From the NCBI GenBank assembly GCA_910578335.1, contig CAJTPU010000004.1, positions 1-64,000 on the forward strand: 64,000 nucleotides of DNA, given 5' to 3'. Positions 32,835 to 41,455 of the stretch are shown here, piece after piece; position 1 is the first letter of the stretch, and every line of letters begins with the position of its first letter. The DNA comes from an uncultured Lachnospiraceae bacterium (GTDB lineage: Bacteria > Bacillota > Clostridia > Lachnospirales > Lachnospiraceae). A program made the position numbers and the translations under genes. The notes under the pieces were generated by a model. It did no database searches. It was not told where the DNA came from and worked only from the letters and a program-made list of their open reading frames with translations.

Positions 32835-33800
32835 TTATTCTAACGGAATCATCATTTTAATTTCAGTTCCTTCTCCTTTTTTAGAATAAAAGGAAATCTT
32901 ACCGCCTAATAAATGAATCCTTTCTGTCATCACAGAAATACCAAAATGCTTAGAACTATTTTCTACTTCCTCCGCCCATGAGAATCCGTTGCCATTATCT
33001 TTAATCAAGACATAACAGTTTTGCTTTTTTTGCTCTATCACAATCGTAATTTTATTTCCTTGAGAATGCTTTATTGCATTTTCACATGCCTCTTGGACAA
33101 CACGGAATATTGTCATTAAAACCAAATCATTCTGACATACAATAGGCTGCACCTTGGCATCGATATCATATAGGGTATTATTCTCCTTTAATTTGGAAAA
33201 TAATATTTCAAAAGATTCCTTTAATCCCAAATCATCAAATGTCATAGGACGCAAATCAAAAATCGTATTTCTTATTTCTTCAATAACAGCTTTTAACCCT
33301 TTACTCACAGTTGCAAGTTCTAACTTTGCCTGCAATACATCTTTTTCAATATACATAGAGGCAAGTTCTATTTTATGTAACAAATGTGATAAATTCTGCA
33401 ATGAAGTATCATGTAAATCTCTGGCTATACGATGTCTTTCCTTTTCCTGAATATCTAAAACTTCAAAATTTCTTGTAACAGGACTTTTTGAAATAAAATT
33501 ATCAATAGTAGCTAAATATGTATTTACTTTATTAAGGCGGCTATAGAGAGAACGATTATTCATTTCCAGCTTATTCTTTTCTTCTTTATGAATAACAATG
33601 TCATCTCTATAAATATGCTCTACATTTCTAGGAGAAAATACTTTAAAATTCTCTTCTTCACTCCCATAAATAGAATCTAAATATTTATCTATTTCTGCAA
33701 TTCTGACTAAATTTTCATTTATGCTTTTTTTCAAGCCTTCAGCTTCTGCTAAAAGATTATGCTGCATTTCTCTAAAAGAAAAATTATTTTCTTCAGTCAT
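32835..33800 (-). CDS. DegS-type cytosolic sensor histidine kinase
   Basis: A 321-residue soluble kinase of the HisKA_3 group. Residues 1-105 are a long coiled coil like the DegS sensor region, with no membrane helix. The phospho-acceptor is H130 in RIARDLHDTSLQNLSHLL. The ATPase part shows the N box ACENAIKHS and the G1 box IKDNGNGFSW, with GISVMTERIHLLGGKI. It phosphorylates the adjacent DegU-like regulator. Its promoter is TTGACT-18-TATATT. The pair is placed between rsmG and the parS cluster, an uncommon position for DegSU, which in Bacillus lies elsewhere. Confidence 0.92.
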   Translation of the reverse strand: MTEENNFSFREMQHNLLAEAEGLKKSINENLVRIAEIDKYLDSIYGSEEENFKVFSPRNVEHIYRDDIVIHKEEKNKLEMNNRSLYSRLNKVNTYLATIDNFISKSPVTRNFEVLDIQEKERHRIARDLHDTSLQNLSHLLHKIELASMYIEKDVLQAKLELATVSKGLKAVIEEIRNTIFDLRPMTFDDLGLKESFEILFSKLKENNTLYDIDAKVQPIVCQNDLVLMTIFRVVQEACENAIKHSQGNKITIVIEQKKQNCYVLIKDNGNGFSWAEEVENSSKHFGISVMTERIHLLGGKISFYSKKGEGTEIKMMIPLE

Positions 33801-33829
33801 AATTCTATCACATCTTTCCTTTATTTTTC

Positions 33830-33859
33830 AATATAAGAGCTGTGGTAAATATAAGTCAA
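33830..33859 (-). promoter_or_regulatory. Promoter of the DegS/DegU-like operon
   Basis: On the minus strand TTGACT (33854-33859), 18 bases, TATATT (33830-33835). Confidence 0.7.
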
Positions 33860-33874
33860 ATTATGACTAAATAA

Positions 33875-34597
33875 TTATACCAAAGGCTCCTTCGCAGGCA
33901 AACCTGCTTTCCTTGGATATTTTTTTGGAGAAGATTCTACCTTTCTTATTACAAAAAGAATCCGGCAAATATCAGAATCCGGCAAAGAAAATTTCATTTC
34001 TTTTTCTACACACCCACCCAGTATAGAAATAGCCTTTTCTGCTTCTTTTTTTTCTTCAAATAATTTTTCAGATTTATAAGAAACAAAAATTCCACCTTTT
34101 TTTACAAAGGGAATACAATATTCTGACAAAGTTGTCATATTTGCAACAGCACGGGAAACACAGATATCATACTGCTCCCGCAATGATTCAGGCTTTGCAA
34201 AATCTTCTGCCCTTCCATGCACCGTATCGATATCTGTAAGTCCCAGCCTTTGAATGACTTCATTCAAAAATTGAATCCGTTTATTTAAAGAATCCAATAA
34301 AGTCACTTTCAAATTTGGAAAAGCTATCTTTAAAGGAAGTCCCGGAAAGCCCGCCCCTGTTCCAACGTCAATCAAAGATATTTCTTTTTTCAAATCACAT
34401 ACTTTTACCAAAGAAAGGCTGTCCACAAAATGTTTCTTCAATACTTCTTCATATTCTGTAATAGCAGTCAGATTCATAAATCCGTTCCACTCTACAAGTA
34501 ATTCATAATAAGTTATAAATTGCTGCATTTGCGTATCTGATAAAGAAATTCCAAATTTGGACAAATCTTCTTTAAACTGCTCTACATCATATACCAT
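33875..34597 (-). CDS. rsmG: 16S rRNA m7G527 methyltransferase RsmG
   Basis: A 240-residue SAM-dependent enzyme that methylates G527 of 16S rRNA; loss gives low-level streptomycin resistance. The SAM loop is LIDVGTGAGFPGLPLKI and the next strand has LLDSLNKRIQFLNEVI; VSRAVANM is also conserved. ATG 34597 has GAGG 7 bases upstream. It is the last gene of the rpmH-to-rsmG cluster. A stem GCAGG/CCTGC at its 3' end (33895-33908) may aid termination, although no T-run follows. Confidence 0.95.
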   Translation of the reverse strand: MVYDVEQFKEDLSKFGISLSDTQMQQFITYYELLVEWNGFMNLTAITEYEEVLKKHFVDSLSLVKVCDLKKEISLIDVGTGAGFPGLPLKIAFPNLKVTLLDSLNKRIQFLNEVIQRLGLTDIDTVHGRAEDFAKPESLREQYDICVSRAVANMTTLSEYCIPFVKKGGIFVSYKSEKLFEEKKEAEKAISILGGCVEKEMKFSLPDSDICRILFVIRKVESSPKKYPRKAGLPAKEPLV

Positions 34598-34681
34598 ATC
34601 TATACCTCGTATTTGTATCAATAAATAAAACCTTTCCTATTTTTAATTACAGCAACGCTAACATAACCTGTACTCTTCCAT

Positions 34682-36664
34682 TCAATATGAAAAAGCAGAA
34701 CTGTTATACTGTTCCAAGTATACCAATAAAACTGAAATATCTGCCGGTGACACACCGGAGATACGAGACGCCTGTCCAACAGAAACCGGTTGAAAAGCTT
34801 TTAACTTCTGCCTTGCTTCTATCCGAAGGCTTCCTACATCATCATAATTCAAATCTTTTGGAATTAACTTTTTTTCCAATTTCTTAAATTGATTTACCTG
34901 ACGCATTTGGCGCTCGATATATCCTTCATATTTTATTTCAATTTCAACCTGACAAATAACATCCGCCGGAAGAGGTTTTCGATTACTGTCAATTTCTTTT
35001 AAAACCTCATAAGAAAGCTCCTGCCTGCACATAAGCTCCGCCAGAGAAGCGGCGGTTTTTAAACTATTACTTCCATGTGCCTCCAAAAATTGCTGCACAG
35101 CAGCAGAGCCTCCTACTTTTGTTTCTTTCAGTCTTTTTATTTCTTCTGCAATCATCTGCTCTTTTATAAGCAGACTTTTATAGTCTTCTTCTGAAATAAG
35201 TCCTGCCTCATATCCTATCTTACGTAATCTTAAGTCGGCATTGTCCTGACGTAATAAAAGACGGTATTCCGCTCTCGAAGTCATCATGCGATACGGCTCT
35301 CTATTATCCTTTGTCACCAAATCATCAATTAAGACACCTATGTACGCCTGAGACCTGTCCAATACAATTTGCTCTTTTCCCAATATGGAGAGAGCACAAT
35401 TTATACCCGCCATCAACCCTTGTGCCGCCGCCTCTTCATATCCGCTGCTTCCATTAAATTGTCCTCCTGCAAAAAGCCCGGAAATATTTTTAAATTCCAA
35501 AGTAGGATAAAGCTGGTTCGCATTGATGCAGTCATACTCAATTGCATAAGCATTTCTGACAATTTTGCAATGCTCCAGCCCGGGTACCGTGCGGTACATG
35601 GCAATCTGTACATCCTCCGGCAAAGAAGAAGACATCCCTCCTACATACATCTCATTGGTGTGCAGACCTTCCGGCTCTATAAAAACCTGATGCCTGTTCT
35701 TATCTGCAAACTTCACTACCTTATCTTCAATTGAAGGACAATAACGCGGTCCTGTTCCTTCTATAATACCGGCATAAATAGGAGAACGGTCCAAATTAGA
35801 ACGAATGATTTCATGAGTCTGTTCATTGGTGTAAGTCAGATAACAGGAAACTTGTTCCTTTTGAATTTCCTCGGGATTCGTTGAAAAGGAAAAAGGTACG
35901 ATTTCTTCGTCTCCCCTCTGTTCTTCCATTTTTGAAAAATCAATGCTTTTTTTATCCATTCTGGCAGGCGTGCCGGTTTTAAATCTTTGTAATGTAATTC
36001 CCATATCACGTAAAGAATCTGAAAGAGAATTTGCTGCCTGTAATCCGTTGGGACCTGTATAAGTAATGGCTTCTCCGCACAAACATCTTGCTTTTAAATA
36101 AGTACCGGTGCATAAAATAACTGCCTTACTGTAATAGACAGCGCCGGTAAATGTCTTTACACCAAGCACCCTTTTTTGAGCAGCTTCTTTCTTATCTGAT
36201 ATTTCATTTGATATGGCTTCTTCAGAAATTTCCTGCGTATTTTTAAAAGGTATCTCTTCCCACAAAATTTCACAGACCTCCGCCTGTTTAATCGTAAGAT
36301 GTTTCTGATTTTCTAATACTTTACGCATTTCACGAGTATAATCCGCTTTATCCGCCTGTGCACGAAGAGAATGTACGGCAGGACCCTTTGATAAATTTAA
36401 CATTTTAGACTGGATAAAAGTCTTGTCTATGTTTTTCCCCATTTCCCCGCCAAGCGCATCAATTTCTCTCACCAAATGCCCTTTTGAAGAGCCTCCAATA
36501 TTGGGGTTACAAGGCATCAAAGCAATACTGTCCACACTTACCGTAAACATAACGGTTTCCAAACCAAGACGCGAACAGGCAAGGGCTGCTTCACAGCCTG
36601 CATGACCTGCGCCTATTACACAGACATCTACTTTATCCATCAAAAAATTATTTTCACCGGACAT
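34682..36664 (-). CDS. mnmG: tRNA wobble-uridine modification enzyme MnmG (GidA)
   Basis: A 660-residue FAD protein that, with MnmE, adds the carboxymethylaminomethyl group to U34 of certain tRNAs. The FAD-binding VCVIGAGHAGCEAALACSRL lies near the N-terminus; PCNPNIGGSSKGHLVREIDA and the signature SRAEYRLLLRQDNAD are intact, and the C-terminal helical domain that binds MnmE follows. ATG 36664 (MSGENNFLMDK) is preferred, with AGG 6 bases upstream; ATG 36640 would start at the flavin fold itself. It begins 20 bases after mnmE. Confidence 0.95.
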   Translation of the reverse strand: MSGENNFLMDKVDVCVIGAGHAGCEAALACSRLGLETVMFTVSVDSIALMPCNPNIGGSSKGHLVREIDALGGEMGKNIDKTFIQSKMLNLSKGPAVHSLRAQADKADYTREMRKVLENQKHLTIKQAEVCEILWEEIPFKNTQEISEEAISNEISDKKEAAQKRVLGVKTFTGAVYYSKAVILCTGTYLKARCLCGEAITYTGPNGLQAANSLSDSLRDMGITLQRFKTGTPARMDKKSIDFSKMEEQRGDEEIVPFSFSTNPEEIQKEQVSCYLTYTNEQTHEIIRSNLDRSPIYAGIIEGTGPRYCPSIEDKVVKFADKNRHQVFIEPEGLHTNEMYVGGMSSSLPEDVQIAMYRTVPGLEHCKIVRNAYAIEYDCINANQLYPTLEFKNISGLFAGGQFNGSSGYEEAAAQGLMAGINCALSILGKEQIVLDRSQAYIGVLIDDLVTKDNREPYRMMTSRAEYRLLLRQDNADLRLRKIGYEAGLISEEDYKSLLIKEQMIAEEIKRLKETKVGGSAAVQQFLEAHGSNSLKTAASLAELMCRQELSYEVLKEIDSNRKPLPADVICQVEIEIKYEGYIERQMRQVNQFKKLEKKLIPKDLNYDDVGSLRIEARQKLKAFQPVSVGQASRISGVSPADISVLLVYLEQYNSSAFSY

Positions 36665-36684
36665 ATCAAACCTATGCCTTTCTC

Positions 36685-38118
36685 TTATTTTCCCAAACAA
36701 AATTTAGAAAAAATCTCATTTACCAAATCATCAGAAACTTCTTCTCCTATAATAAATCCAAGAGAAGTATATGCATTCATCAAGTCTATTGAATAAAAAT
36801 CTTCCGGCATATGATTATCAATACTCTTTTGCACAAAAAGAAGAGAATTTTTAGCATCTACAAGTGCTTCCTTATGGCGTATATTTGTAATATATACTTC
36901 ATTATCAAAGGAAATTTCACCGGAAAAAAACATATTTTTAACAGTATCTTCAAAAACATCAATGCCTGTTGCATCTTTTGTTGAAGTTTTTATAATATGA
37001 ATGCTTTCAGACTTTTTATCAAAATGATTGTCATCAATAGATGCCCGCATAGAGCTTTCCATAAAGGCATCCCATAAAGTTTTTTCTGTTACGACAGCCT
37101 CTAAATCGGTTTTGTTTAAAAGCGCAATGCATTTTTTTGAACCAATCGTCTGCATAATATCCATATCATTTTCATCAAGAGGCACGGAACTATCTACTAC
37201 ATATAAAATCAAATCTGCATTTTCTGCATATTTTCTTGTTTTCTGTACTCCTATTTTTTCTACAACATCCTCCGTAGAACGAATTCCGGCAGTATCAATT
37301 ACGTGAAAACAGATACCATGAAGCTTAATCTGTTCTTCCAATACATCTCTTGTAGTACCGGCTACCTCCGTTACAATTGCTTTTTCTTCTCCTATTAATA
37401 AATTTAATAAAGAAGATTTTCCGGCATTTGGTTTTCCAACAATAACGGTATTAATTCCTTCTTTTAAAATTCTACCGTTTGTAAAAGAAGACAAAAGCTT
37501 TTCTATTTCCAAAATAAAATATTGCAGCTTTTCCTTTAAATTTTTGGCATATCCATCCAAACTAATATGCTCAGGGTCATCCAAAGCCGATTCTATAAAC
37601 GCTATTTCATAAATAAGTTTCGCACGTAAGTCTTTTATTTTTTTTGAAACAGAACCTTTTAACTGGCTGACAGAAGCTTTCAAAGACAATTCACTTTTTG
37701 CATGAATGATATCCATTACAGCTTCTGCTTCTGACAAATCCATTCTTCCGTTTAAAAAAGCCCTTTTTGTAAATTCTCCAGGCTCTGCCAGTCTTGCTCC
37801 TGCCTGTAACACAATTTCCAAAATACGGCGCATCATAAAAACACCGCCATGACAATTTATTTCAACTGTATCTTCTGCGGTATAACTTTTTGGCGCCTTC
37901 ATAACCAAAACCATGACTTCATCTATGATTTCATTGTCATCCACAATATATCCATAATGAATCGTATGACTTGGCACATTTATTAAATGCTTTTTCCCGT
38001 TTTTAGAACGATAAACCTTATCTGCAATAGCGACGGCTTCTTTTCCGCTTATGCGGATAATTCCGATTCCTGATTCAGAAAGAGCTGTTGCAATTGCCGC
38101 AATTGTATCTGTATTCAT
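36685..38118 (-). CDS. mnmE: tRNA modification GTPase MnmE (TrmE)
   Basis: A 477-residue, potassium-dependent GTPase that works with MnmG on U34 of tRNA. The N-terminal domain binds formyl-tetrahydrofolate (GIGIIRISGKEAV). The G domain shows VGKPNAGKSSLLNLL (G1), VAGTTRD (G2), DTAG (G3) and LLNKTD (G4). The C-terminus is FCLGK, the conserved C-x-G-K with the active cysteine. The start at ATG 38118 has GAGG upstream. A perfect hairpin at 38140-38173 separates it from jag. Confidence 0.96.
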   Translation of the reverse strand: MNTDTIAAIATALSESGIGIIRISGKEAVAIADKVYRSKNGKKHLINVPSHTIHYGYIVDDNEIIDEVMVLVMKAPKSYTAEDTVEINCHGGVFMMRRILEIVLQAGARLAEPGEFTKRAFLNGRMDLSEAEAVMDIIHAKSELSLKASVSQLKGSVSKKIKDLRAKLIYEIAFIESALDDPEHISLDGYAKNLKEKLQYFILEIEKLLSSFTNGRILKEGINTVIVGKPNAGKSSLLNLLIGEEKAIVTEVAGTTRDVLEEQIKLHGICFHVIDTAGIRSTEDVVEKIGVQKTRKYAENADLILYVVDSSVPLDENDMDIMQTIGSKKCIALLNKTDLEAVVTEKTLWDAFMESSMRASIDDNHFDKKSESIHIIKTSTKDATGIDVFEDTVKNMFFSGEISFDNEVYITNIRHKEALVDAKNSLLFVQKSIDNHMPEDFYSIDLMNAYTSLGFIIGEEVSDDLVNEIFSKFCLGK

Positions 38119-38139
38119 ACTGCCTCTTTAATTGAATAT

Positions 38140-38173
38140 GTCCTGTGTTTATTATTTTTTATAAACACAGGAC
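38140..38173. repeat. Perfect 13-bp hairpin between jag and mnmE
   Basis: GTCCTGTGTTTAT pairs with ATAAACACAGGAC around 8 bases. It lacks a downstream T-run on the minus strand, so it may be an RNA-processing or partial-termination site inside the cluster. Confidence 0.75.
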
Positions 38174-38186
38174 AGTCTATTTTCAT

Positions 38187-38825
38187 TTATCTCTTAAGAG
38201 AAACTACTACTCTTCTGAAAGGTTCTTCTCCCTCACTATGAGTTGTCACATACCTATCATTCTGAAGAGCAGAATGAATAATTCTTCTTTCATACGGATT
38301 CATCGGCTCTAAAGAAACAGAACGTTTTGTCCTTTTTACCTTATACGAAATATTTTTTGCAAGATTTTCCAAAGTTTCTTTTCTTCTCTGCCTGTAATTT
38401 TCCGTATCCACTTTTACACGAATGTAATCTTCTTTATCTTTGTTTACTACTAAAGAGACAAGATATTGAAGTGAATCCAGGGTCTGTCCTCTCTTACCGA
38501 TTAAAACACCCATCTCATCACCACTTAAATCAATGTCCATATTCTTATTTTCTTCATCATAATTTACATCAACCACAACAGCCATATTCATAGCTGCAAA
38601 AACATCTTTCAAAAAATCTTTTGCTGTATCTGCAAGAGAAATCTGCTTTTCTTCCTCTTTTATCCATGCTTCTATTACGGCAGGCTTAGAACCGATTCCA
38701 AGAAAACCGGAAGAACCTTCTTCTATTACATTATAACCGAGTCTGTCGCTTGTTACCAAAAACTCTTTACATGCTTCCGTAATTGCATCATCCACTGTTT
38801 TTGCAGAAAATTTTTTGTAATCCAT
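38187..38825 (-). CDS. jag: RNA-binding protein Jag (KhpB)
   Basis: A 212-residue cytosolic RNA-binding protein. The Jag N-terminal domain (residues 1-50, DYKKFSAKTVDDAITEACKEF without a break is the family opening) is followed by a KH domain with GVLIGKRGQTLDSLQYLVSL and an R3H domain ending RRIIHSALQNDRYVTTHSEG. The KhpA/KhpB pair regulates cell-division and elongation genes in streptococci. ATG 38825 follows GGGAGG; it lies 13 bases after yidC, the usual arrangement. Confidence 0.95.
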   Translation of the reverse strand: MDYKKFSAKTVDDAITEACKEFLVTSDRLGYNVIEEGSSGFLGIGSKPAVIEAWIKEEEKQISLADTAKDFLKDVFAAMNMAVVVDVNYDEENKNMDIDLSGDEMGVLIGKRGQTLDSLQYLVSLVVNKDKEDYIRVKVDTENYRQRRKETLENLAKNISYKVKRTKRSVSLEPMNPYERRIIHSALQNDRYVTTHSEGEEPFRRVVVSLKR

Positions 38826-38838
38826 CTTAATAACCTCC

Positions 38839-40161
38839 CTACTTTTTCTCTTTGTTATTTCTTTCATTATAGTCTTTAACCATATTTGCTCTTGCCATAA
38901 GACTTCCCGGCTTTGTAGAAGAAGATGTATTTTTGTTTGTATTTACCTCTGTATCAATTGCCTTCTCTGTCGCCTCTTTTGCCTTCTGTGCATAATTTTT
39001 CGTATTTACAGTACCGCCAATACCCTTTGTACTCATATTTGCGTATTGCTGCAGCTTAGCTTGATTTGCTTTTGCTTTTTCCAGCTTTTTCGCACTTTTA
39101 TCTTTGTTCTTTTCTATAAGCTCATTCAAATCCATCTTATCAATGTGCTTATTGATAATAACCTGCTGGATACTTCTTACCACGGAACCTGCAACCCAGT
39201 AAAGACCCATACCTGCAGGAAGCGTATAACAGAATATAGCCGACATAATAGGCATAACCATATTCATGGTTTTCATGGAAGAAGCCATTGTATCTGCCAT
39301 TTCACTAGAACCATCCTTGCTTCTCTCCTGTTGAGGCATAAGCTTTACATTTATCCACTGGGTAATTGCCGACAATACAGGAATGGCAACTGCTGCAATT
39401 ACCAACGCCCATGCTCCTGCTTCCAAAGCCGTTTTTACAATAGAAGCAGGGGAATTTGCTATATTCAATCCTAAGAAGTTATTGTAAGTATCAAGTAAAC
39501 CTCTCTCAGCGCCCTGTGATAAAATATGATGTCCGTTGTACTGCAAATCCGCAAAACCATTCTGTTGCGCAAAAGAAAGCAAGTCTGCAGAATTTACTTT
39601 ATTTAATACGTCAATGATTGCTTTTTTCTGGTCAACATCAAAATTTTTAGAATAAGCGGCTGCCTGTGCAAAATTTCTTACCTCATCCACAAGCCCTTTT
39701 TCTATAATTTTATCTGCAAGAGCACCAAAAACGTCTCCTATTTTTCTTACATAAGCAGGCATTCTGTAAATAACCTGATACAATGCAAGTAATATAGGCA
39801 TTTGAATCAGCATCTGAAGACAGCTTCCCGTAGGAGAAACACCATATTTTGCGTAGACTGCCTGTGTCTCTGCGTTCATCTGCATCATGGAATCCTGGTC
39901 TTTACGATTCTTATACTTCTTGCTGATTGCCTGCAGCTCAGGATTCATCTTAGCAGAAAGCTTTGAAAACTTCTGCTGCTTAATCGTAAGAGGAAGCATC
40001 ATCAAATATACAACAATTGTAAAGAGGATAATAGATAATCCTATATTCGGAATTCCTATAAAGTCAAGTACATTAAAAATTCCTTCCATAATAAGACCCA
40101 AAATACTGGCAATCCAGCCAATAATGGGTACACCGCTTTTTGTCAATAAAATACCCGTCAT
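38839..40161 (-). CDS. yidC: Membrane protein insertase YidC / SpoIIIJ
   Basis: A 440-residue Oxa1/YidC insertase that integrates membrane proteins alone or with SecYEG. Five membrane segments are expected: GIFNVLDFIGIPNIGLSIIL, IVVYLMMLPLTIKQQKFSKL, the hydrophobic pair around 110-130 (LQMLIQMPILLALYQVIYRM), and two near the C-terminus (VMPIMSAIFCYTLPAGMGLY). A lysine-rich cytosolic tail of about 90 residues aids ribosome binding. Unlike lipoprotein-type YidC1, there is no lipobox. Two adjacent ATGs at 40164 and 40161 follow GGAGGG; 40161 is better spaced. Confidence 0.95.
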   Translation of the reverse strand: MTGILLTKSGVPIIGWIASILGLIMEGIFNVLDFIGIPNIGLSIILFTIVVYLMMLPLTIKQQKFSKLSAKMNPELQAISKKYKNRKDQDSMMQMNAETQAVYAKYGVSPTGSCLQMLIQMPILLALYQVIYRMPAYVRKIGDVFGALADKIIEKGLVDEVRNFAQAAAYSKNFDVDQKKAIIDVLNKVNSADLLSFAQQNGFADLQYNGHHILSQGAERGLLDTYNNFLGLNIANSPASIVKTALEAGAWALVIAAVAIPVLSAITQWINVKLMPQQERSKDGSSEMADTMASSMKTMNMVMPIMSAIFCYTLPAGMGLYWVAGSVVRSIQQVIINKHIDKMDLNELIEKNKDKSAKKLEKAKANQAKLQQYANMSTKGIGGTVNTKNYAQKAKEATEKAIDTEVNTNKNTSSSTKPGSLMARANMVKDYNERNNKEKK

Positions 40162-40216
40162 CATCCCTCCTAAAATTTTCCTTTTCCTGATATAACCCTT
40201 GATTCCAGTAAACTAT

Positions 40217-40426
40217 TTAAGGTACCGGGTCATATCCTCCTTTTGAAAAAGGATTACATCTCAATATTCTCCATGCAGCAAGCATACCGCCCTTTAAAGC
40301 ACCATATTTTTCAACCGCTTCCAATCCATACTGAGAACAAGTAGGATAATAAGGGCATTTTGTACTTTTTAAAGGAGACATATATTTTCTGTAAAATTTT
40401 ATAATAGCAATTAATATTCTTTTCAT
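40217..40426 (-). CDS. yidD: Membrane protein insertion efficiency factor YidD
   Basis: A 69-residue protein that assists YidC. The family pattern is clear: IIKFYRKYMSPLKSTKCPYY, then PTCSQYGLEAVEKYGALKGG, then RILRCNPFSKGGYDPVP. Its first residues form an amphipathic helix for membrane association. The start overlaps the rnpA stop by 4 bases (ATGA), which is conserved between these genes. Confidence 0.95.
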   Translation of the reverse strand: MKRILIAIIKFYRKYMSPLKSTKCPYYPTCSQYGLEAVEKYGALKGGMLAAWRILRCNPFSKGGYDPVP

Positions 40427-40767
40427 AAATAAACTTTTACCACTTCGTGAAGCTTTGCCAAATGTAACAACGATTTTTCTATTTCATAAAAGCCTACGAA
40501 AGCAGTGCTTGTCCTTGCAACGATTACCATATCCAAACCACTATTGAATATGTTTTCATGTAATCGGTAACTTTCTCTAATCAGCCTTGTAACACGATGC
40601 CTTACAACACTGTTTCCGACTTTCCTGCTCACACTGATTCCAATTCTATTCATACCGGTGCCATTTTCCTTTACATACATTACAAGGTATTTGTTTGCAT
40701 AAGATTTACCATTCTTATATACGAACTGGAATTGTCTGTTCTTTTTTAGTGACTCTGAAAATTTCAT
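40423..40767 (-). CDS. rnpA: Ribonuclease P protein component
   Basis: A 114-residue basic protein that binds the RNase P RNA and helps process the 5' ends of pre-tRNAs. The start MKFSESLKKNRQFQFVYKNG and the RNR signature region NRIGISVSRKVGNSVVRHRV are typical. ATG 40767 is preceded by AGAGGAT. It is separated from rpmH by the hairpin at 40831-40858. Confidence 0.96.
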   Translation of the reverse strand: MKFSESLKKNRQFQFVYKNGKSYANKYLVMYVKENGTGMNRIGISVSRKVGNSVVRHRVTRLIRESYRLHENIFNSGLDMVIVARTSTAFVGFYEIEKSLLHLAKLHEVVKVYL

Positions 40768-40830
40768 ATCCTCTAACCTTTCGGTTATGCCATATACAGT
40801 AACACAAATATTTCTATTATTATTTCAGAG

Positions 40831-40858
40831 AAAAATAGGTCACATTGCTGTGACCTAT
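40831..40858 (-). terminator. Hairpin overlapping the rpmH stop codon
   Basis: ATAGGTCACA pairs with TGTGACCTAT around TTGC, followed on the minus strand by TTTTT. The stem includes the rpmH stop codon (TAG, 40855-40857). It fits a partial terminator that lets abundant rpmH RNA stop and a fraction read into rnpA. Confidence 0.88.
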
Positions 40859-40989
40859 GCTGATAATTTATGTCTTCCTTTTGCACGTCTTGCTTTCAGA
40901 ACTTTCCTTCCGCCCGGAGTACTCATTCTTGCCCTGAATCCGTGAACTTTAGACCGGGACCTCTTTTTAGGCTGAAATGTCATCTTCAT
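40855..40989 (-). CDS. rpmH: Ribosomal protein bL34
   Basis: A 44-residue basic protein of the large subunit: MKMTFQPKKRSRSKVHGFR at the start and RRAKGRHKLSA at the end, nearly invariant in bacteria. ATG 40989 follows AGGAGGTG; the longer open frame upstream has no site. It is the first gene of the minus-strand cluster, driven by a near-consensus promoter beside oriC, as in most Firmicutes. Confidence 0.97.
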   Translation of the reverse strand: MKMTFQPKKRSRSKVHGFRARMSTPGGRKVLKARRAKGRHKLSA

Positions 40990-41065
40990 ATCAATACACC
41001 TCCTCTTCCATAACCTTATATATAAAGGTATTCTAATTGTCATTTTATTGGAAAATAGCATATTG

Positions 41066-41094
41066 ATTGTACTGGAAAAACCTCGCAATGTCAA
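41066..41094 (-). promoter_or_regulatory. Promoter of the rpmH cluster
   Basis: On the minus strand TTGACA (41089-41094), 17 bases, TACAAT (41066-41071). It likely serves rpmH through rsmG. Confidence 0.85.
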
Positions 41095-41136
41095 GCAAAA
41101 TTGGCTATAAAAATATTTTTTAAAAAATTTTTTTAG

Positions 41137-41145
41137 TTATCCACA
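41137..41145 (+). promoter_or_regulatory. DnaA box, perfect
   Basis: TTATCCACA, exact consensus, in the rpmH-dnaA spacer. Confidence 0.9.
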
Positions 41146-41198
41146 TATTTTTTAACTTATTCTATTCAAACATATTCATCCACATATTGTGAATATTT

Positions 41199-41207
41199 TG
41201 TGGATAA
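41199..41207 (-). promoter_or_regulatory. DnaA box, perfect
   Basis: TGTGGATAA on the plus strand, that is TTATCCACA on the minus strand. Confidence 0.9.
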
Positions 41208-41340
41208 ATTTTAAAATAAGTAGGTATTTCATGTGTAAAACTATTATTTTTTGCTTATTTTTCAATATTTCTTTTACTTTTCAAAAATAGCAGAGTTATA
41301 CACATACATTTTTTATTTTTGAGTTATACACCATTTATGA

Positions 41341-41373
41341 CGAAAGTTATCAACATTTTGTGGACAACTTTCG
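41341..41373. promoter_or_regulatory. Hairpin holding two opposed DnaA boxes before dnaA
   Basis: CGAAAGTT (41341-41348) pairs with AACTTTCG (41366-41373). The boxes TTATCAACA (41347-41355) and TTGTCCACA (minus, 41359-41367) lie on the two sides of the loop, just upstream of the dnaA -35. This suits DnaA autorepression. Confidence 0.75.
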
Positions 41374-41386
41374 CGATAACTTTTAT

Positions 41387-41415
41387 TTGAAATATTTTCT
41401 TTTTTATATTAATAT
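41387..41415 (+). promoter_or_regulatory. Promoter of dnaA
   Basis: TTGAAA (41387-41392), 17 bases, TAATAT (41410-41415), about 40 bases before the dnaA start. Confidence 0.7.
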
Positions 41416-41455
41416 GGTATGTAAGGCAGAGTTTCAGAAAGAGGTAATTTGCAAT

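Larger units (their letters stand above)
40990..41455. other. oriC, rpmH-dnaA part (incA/B-like DnaA box cluster)
   Basis: This 466-base, very AT-rich spacer contains divergent promoters for rpmH (minus, 41066-41094) and dnaA (plus, 41387-41415) and a cluster of DnaA boxes: TTATCCACA at 41137-41145 (+) and 41199-41207 (-), TTATACACA at 41296-41304 (+), TTTTACACA at 41232-41240 (-), and one-mismatch boxes at 41177, 41188, 41324, 41347 (+) and 41359 (-). No gene lies here. Together with the boxes after dnaA this is a bipartite origin of the Bacillus type. Confidence 0.9.

Noticed and set aside
32119..33800. Horizontal transfer of the two-component genes based on low GC
   Set aside because: Neighbouring housekeeping genes mnmE, mnmG and parB are equally AT-rich.
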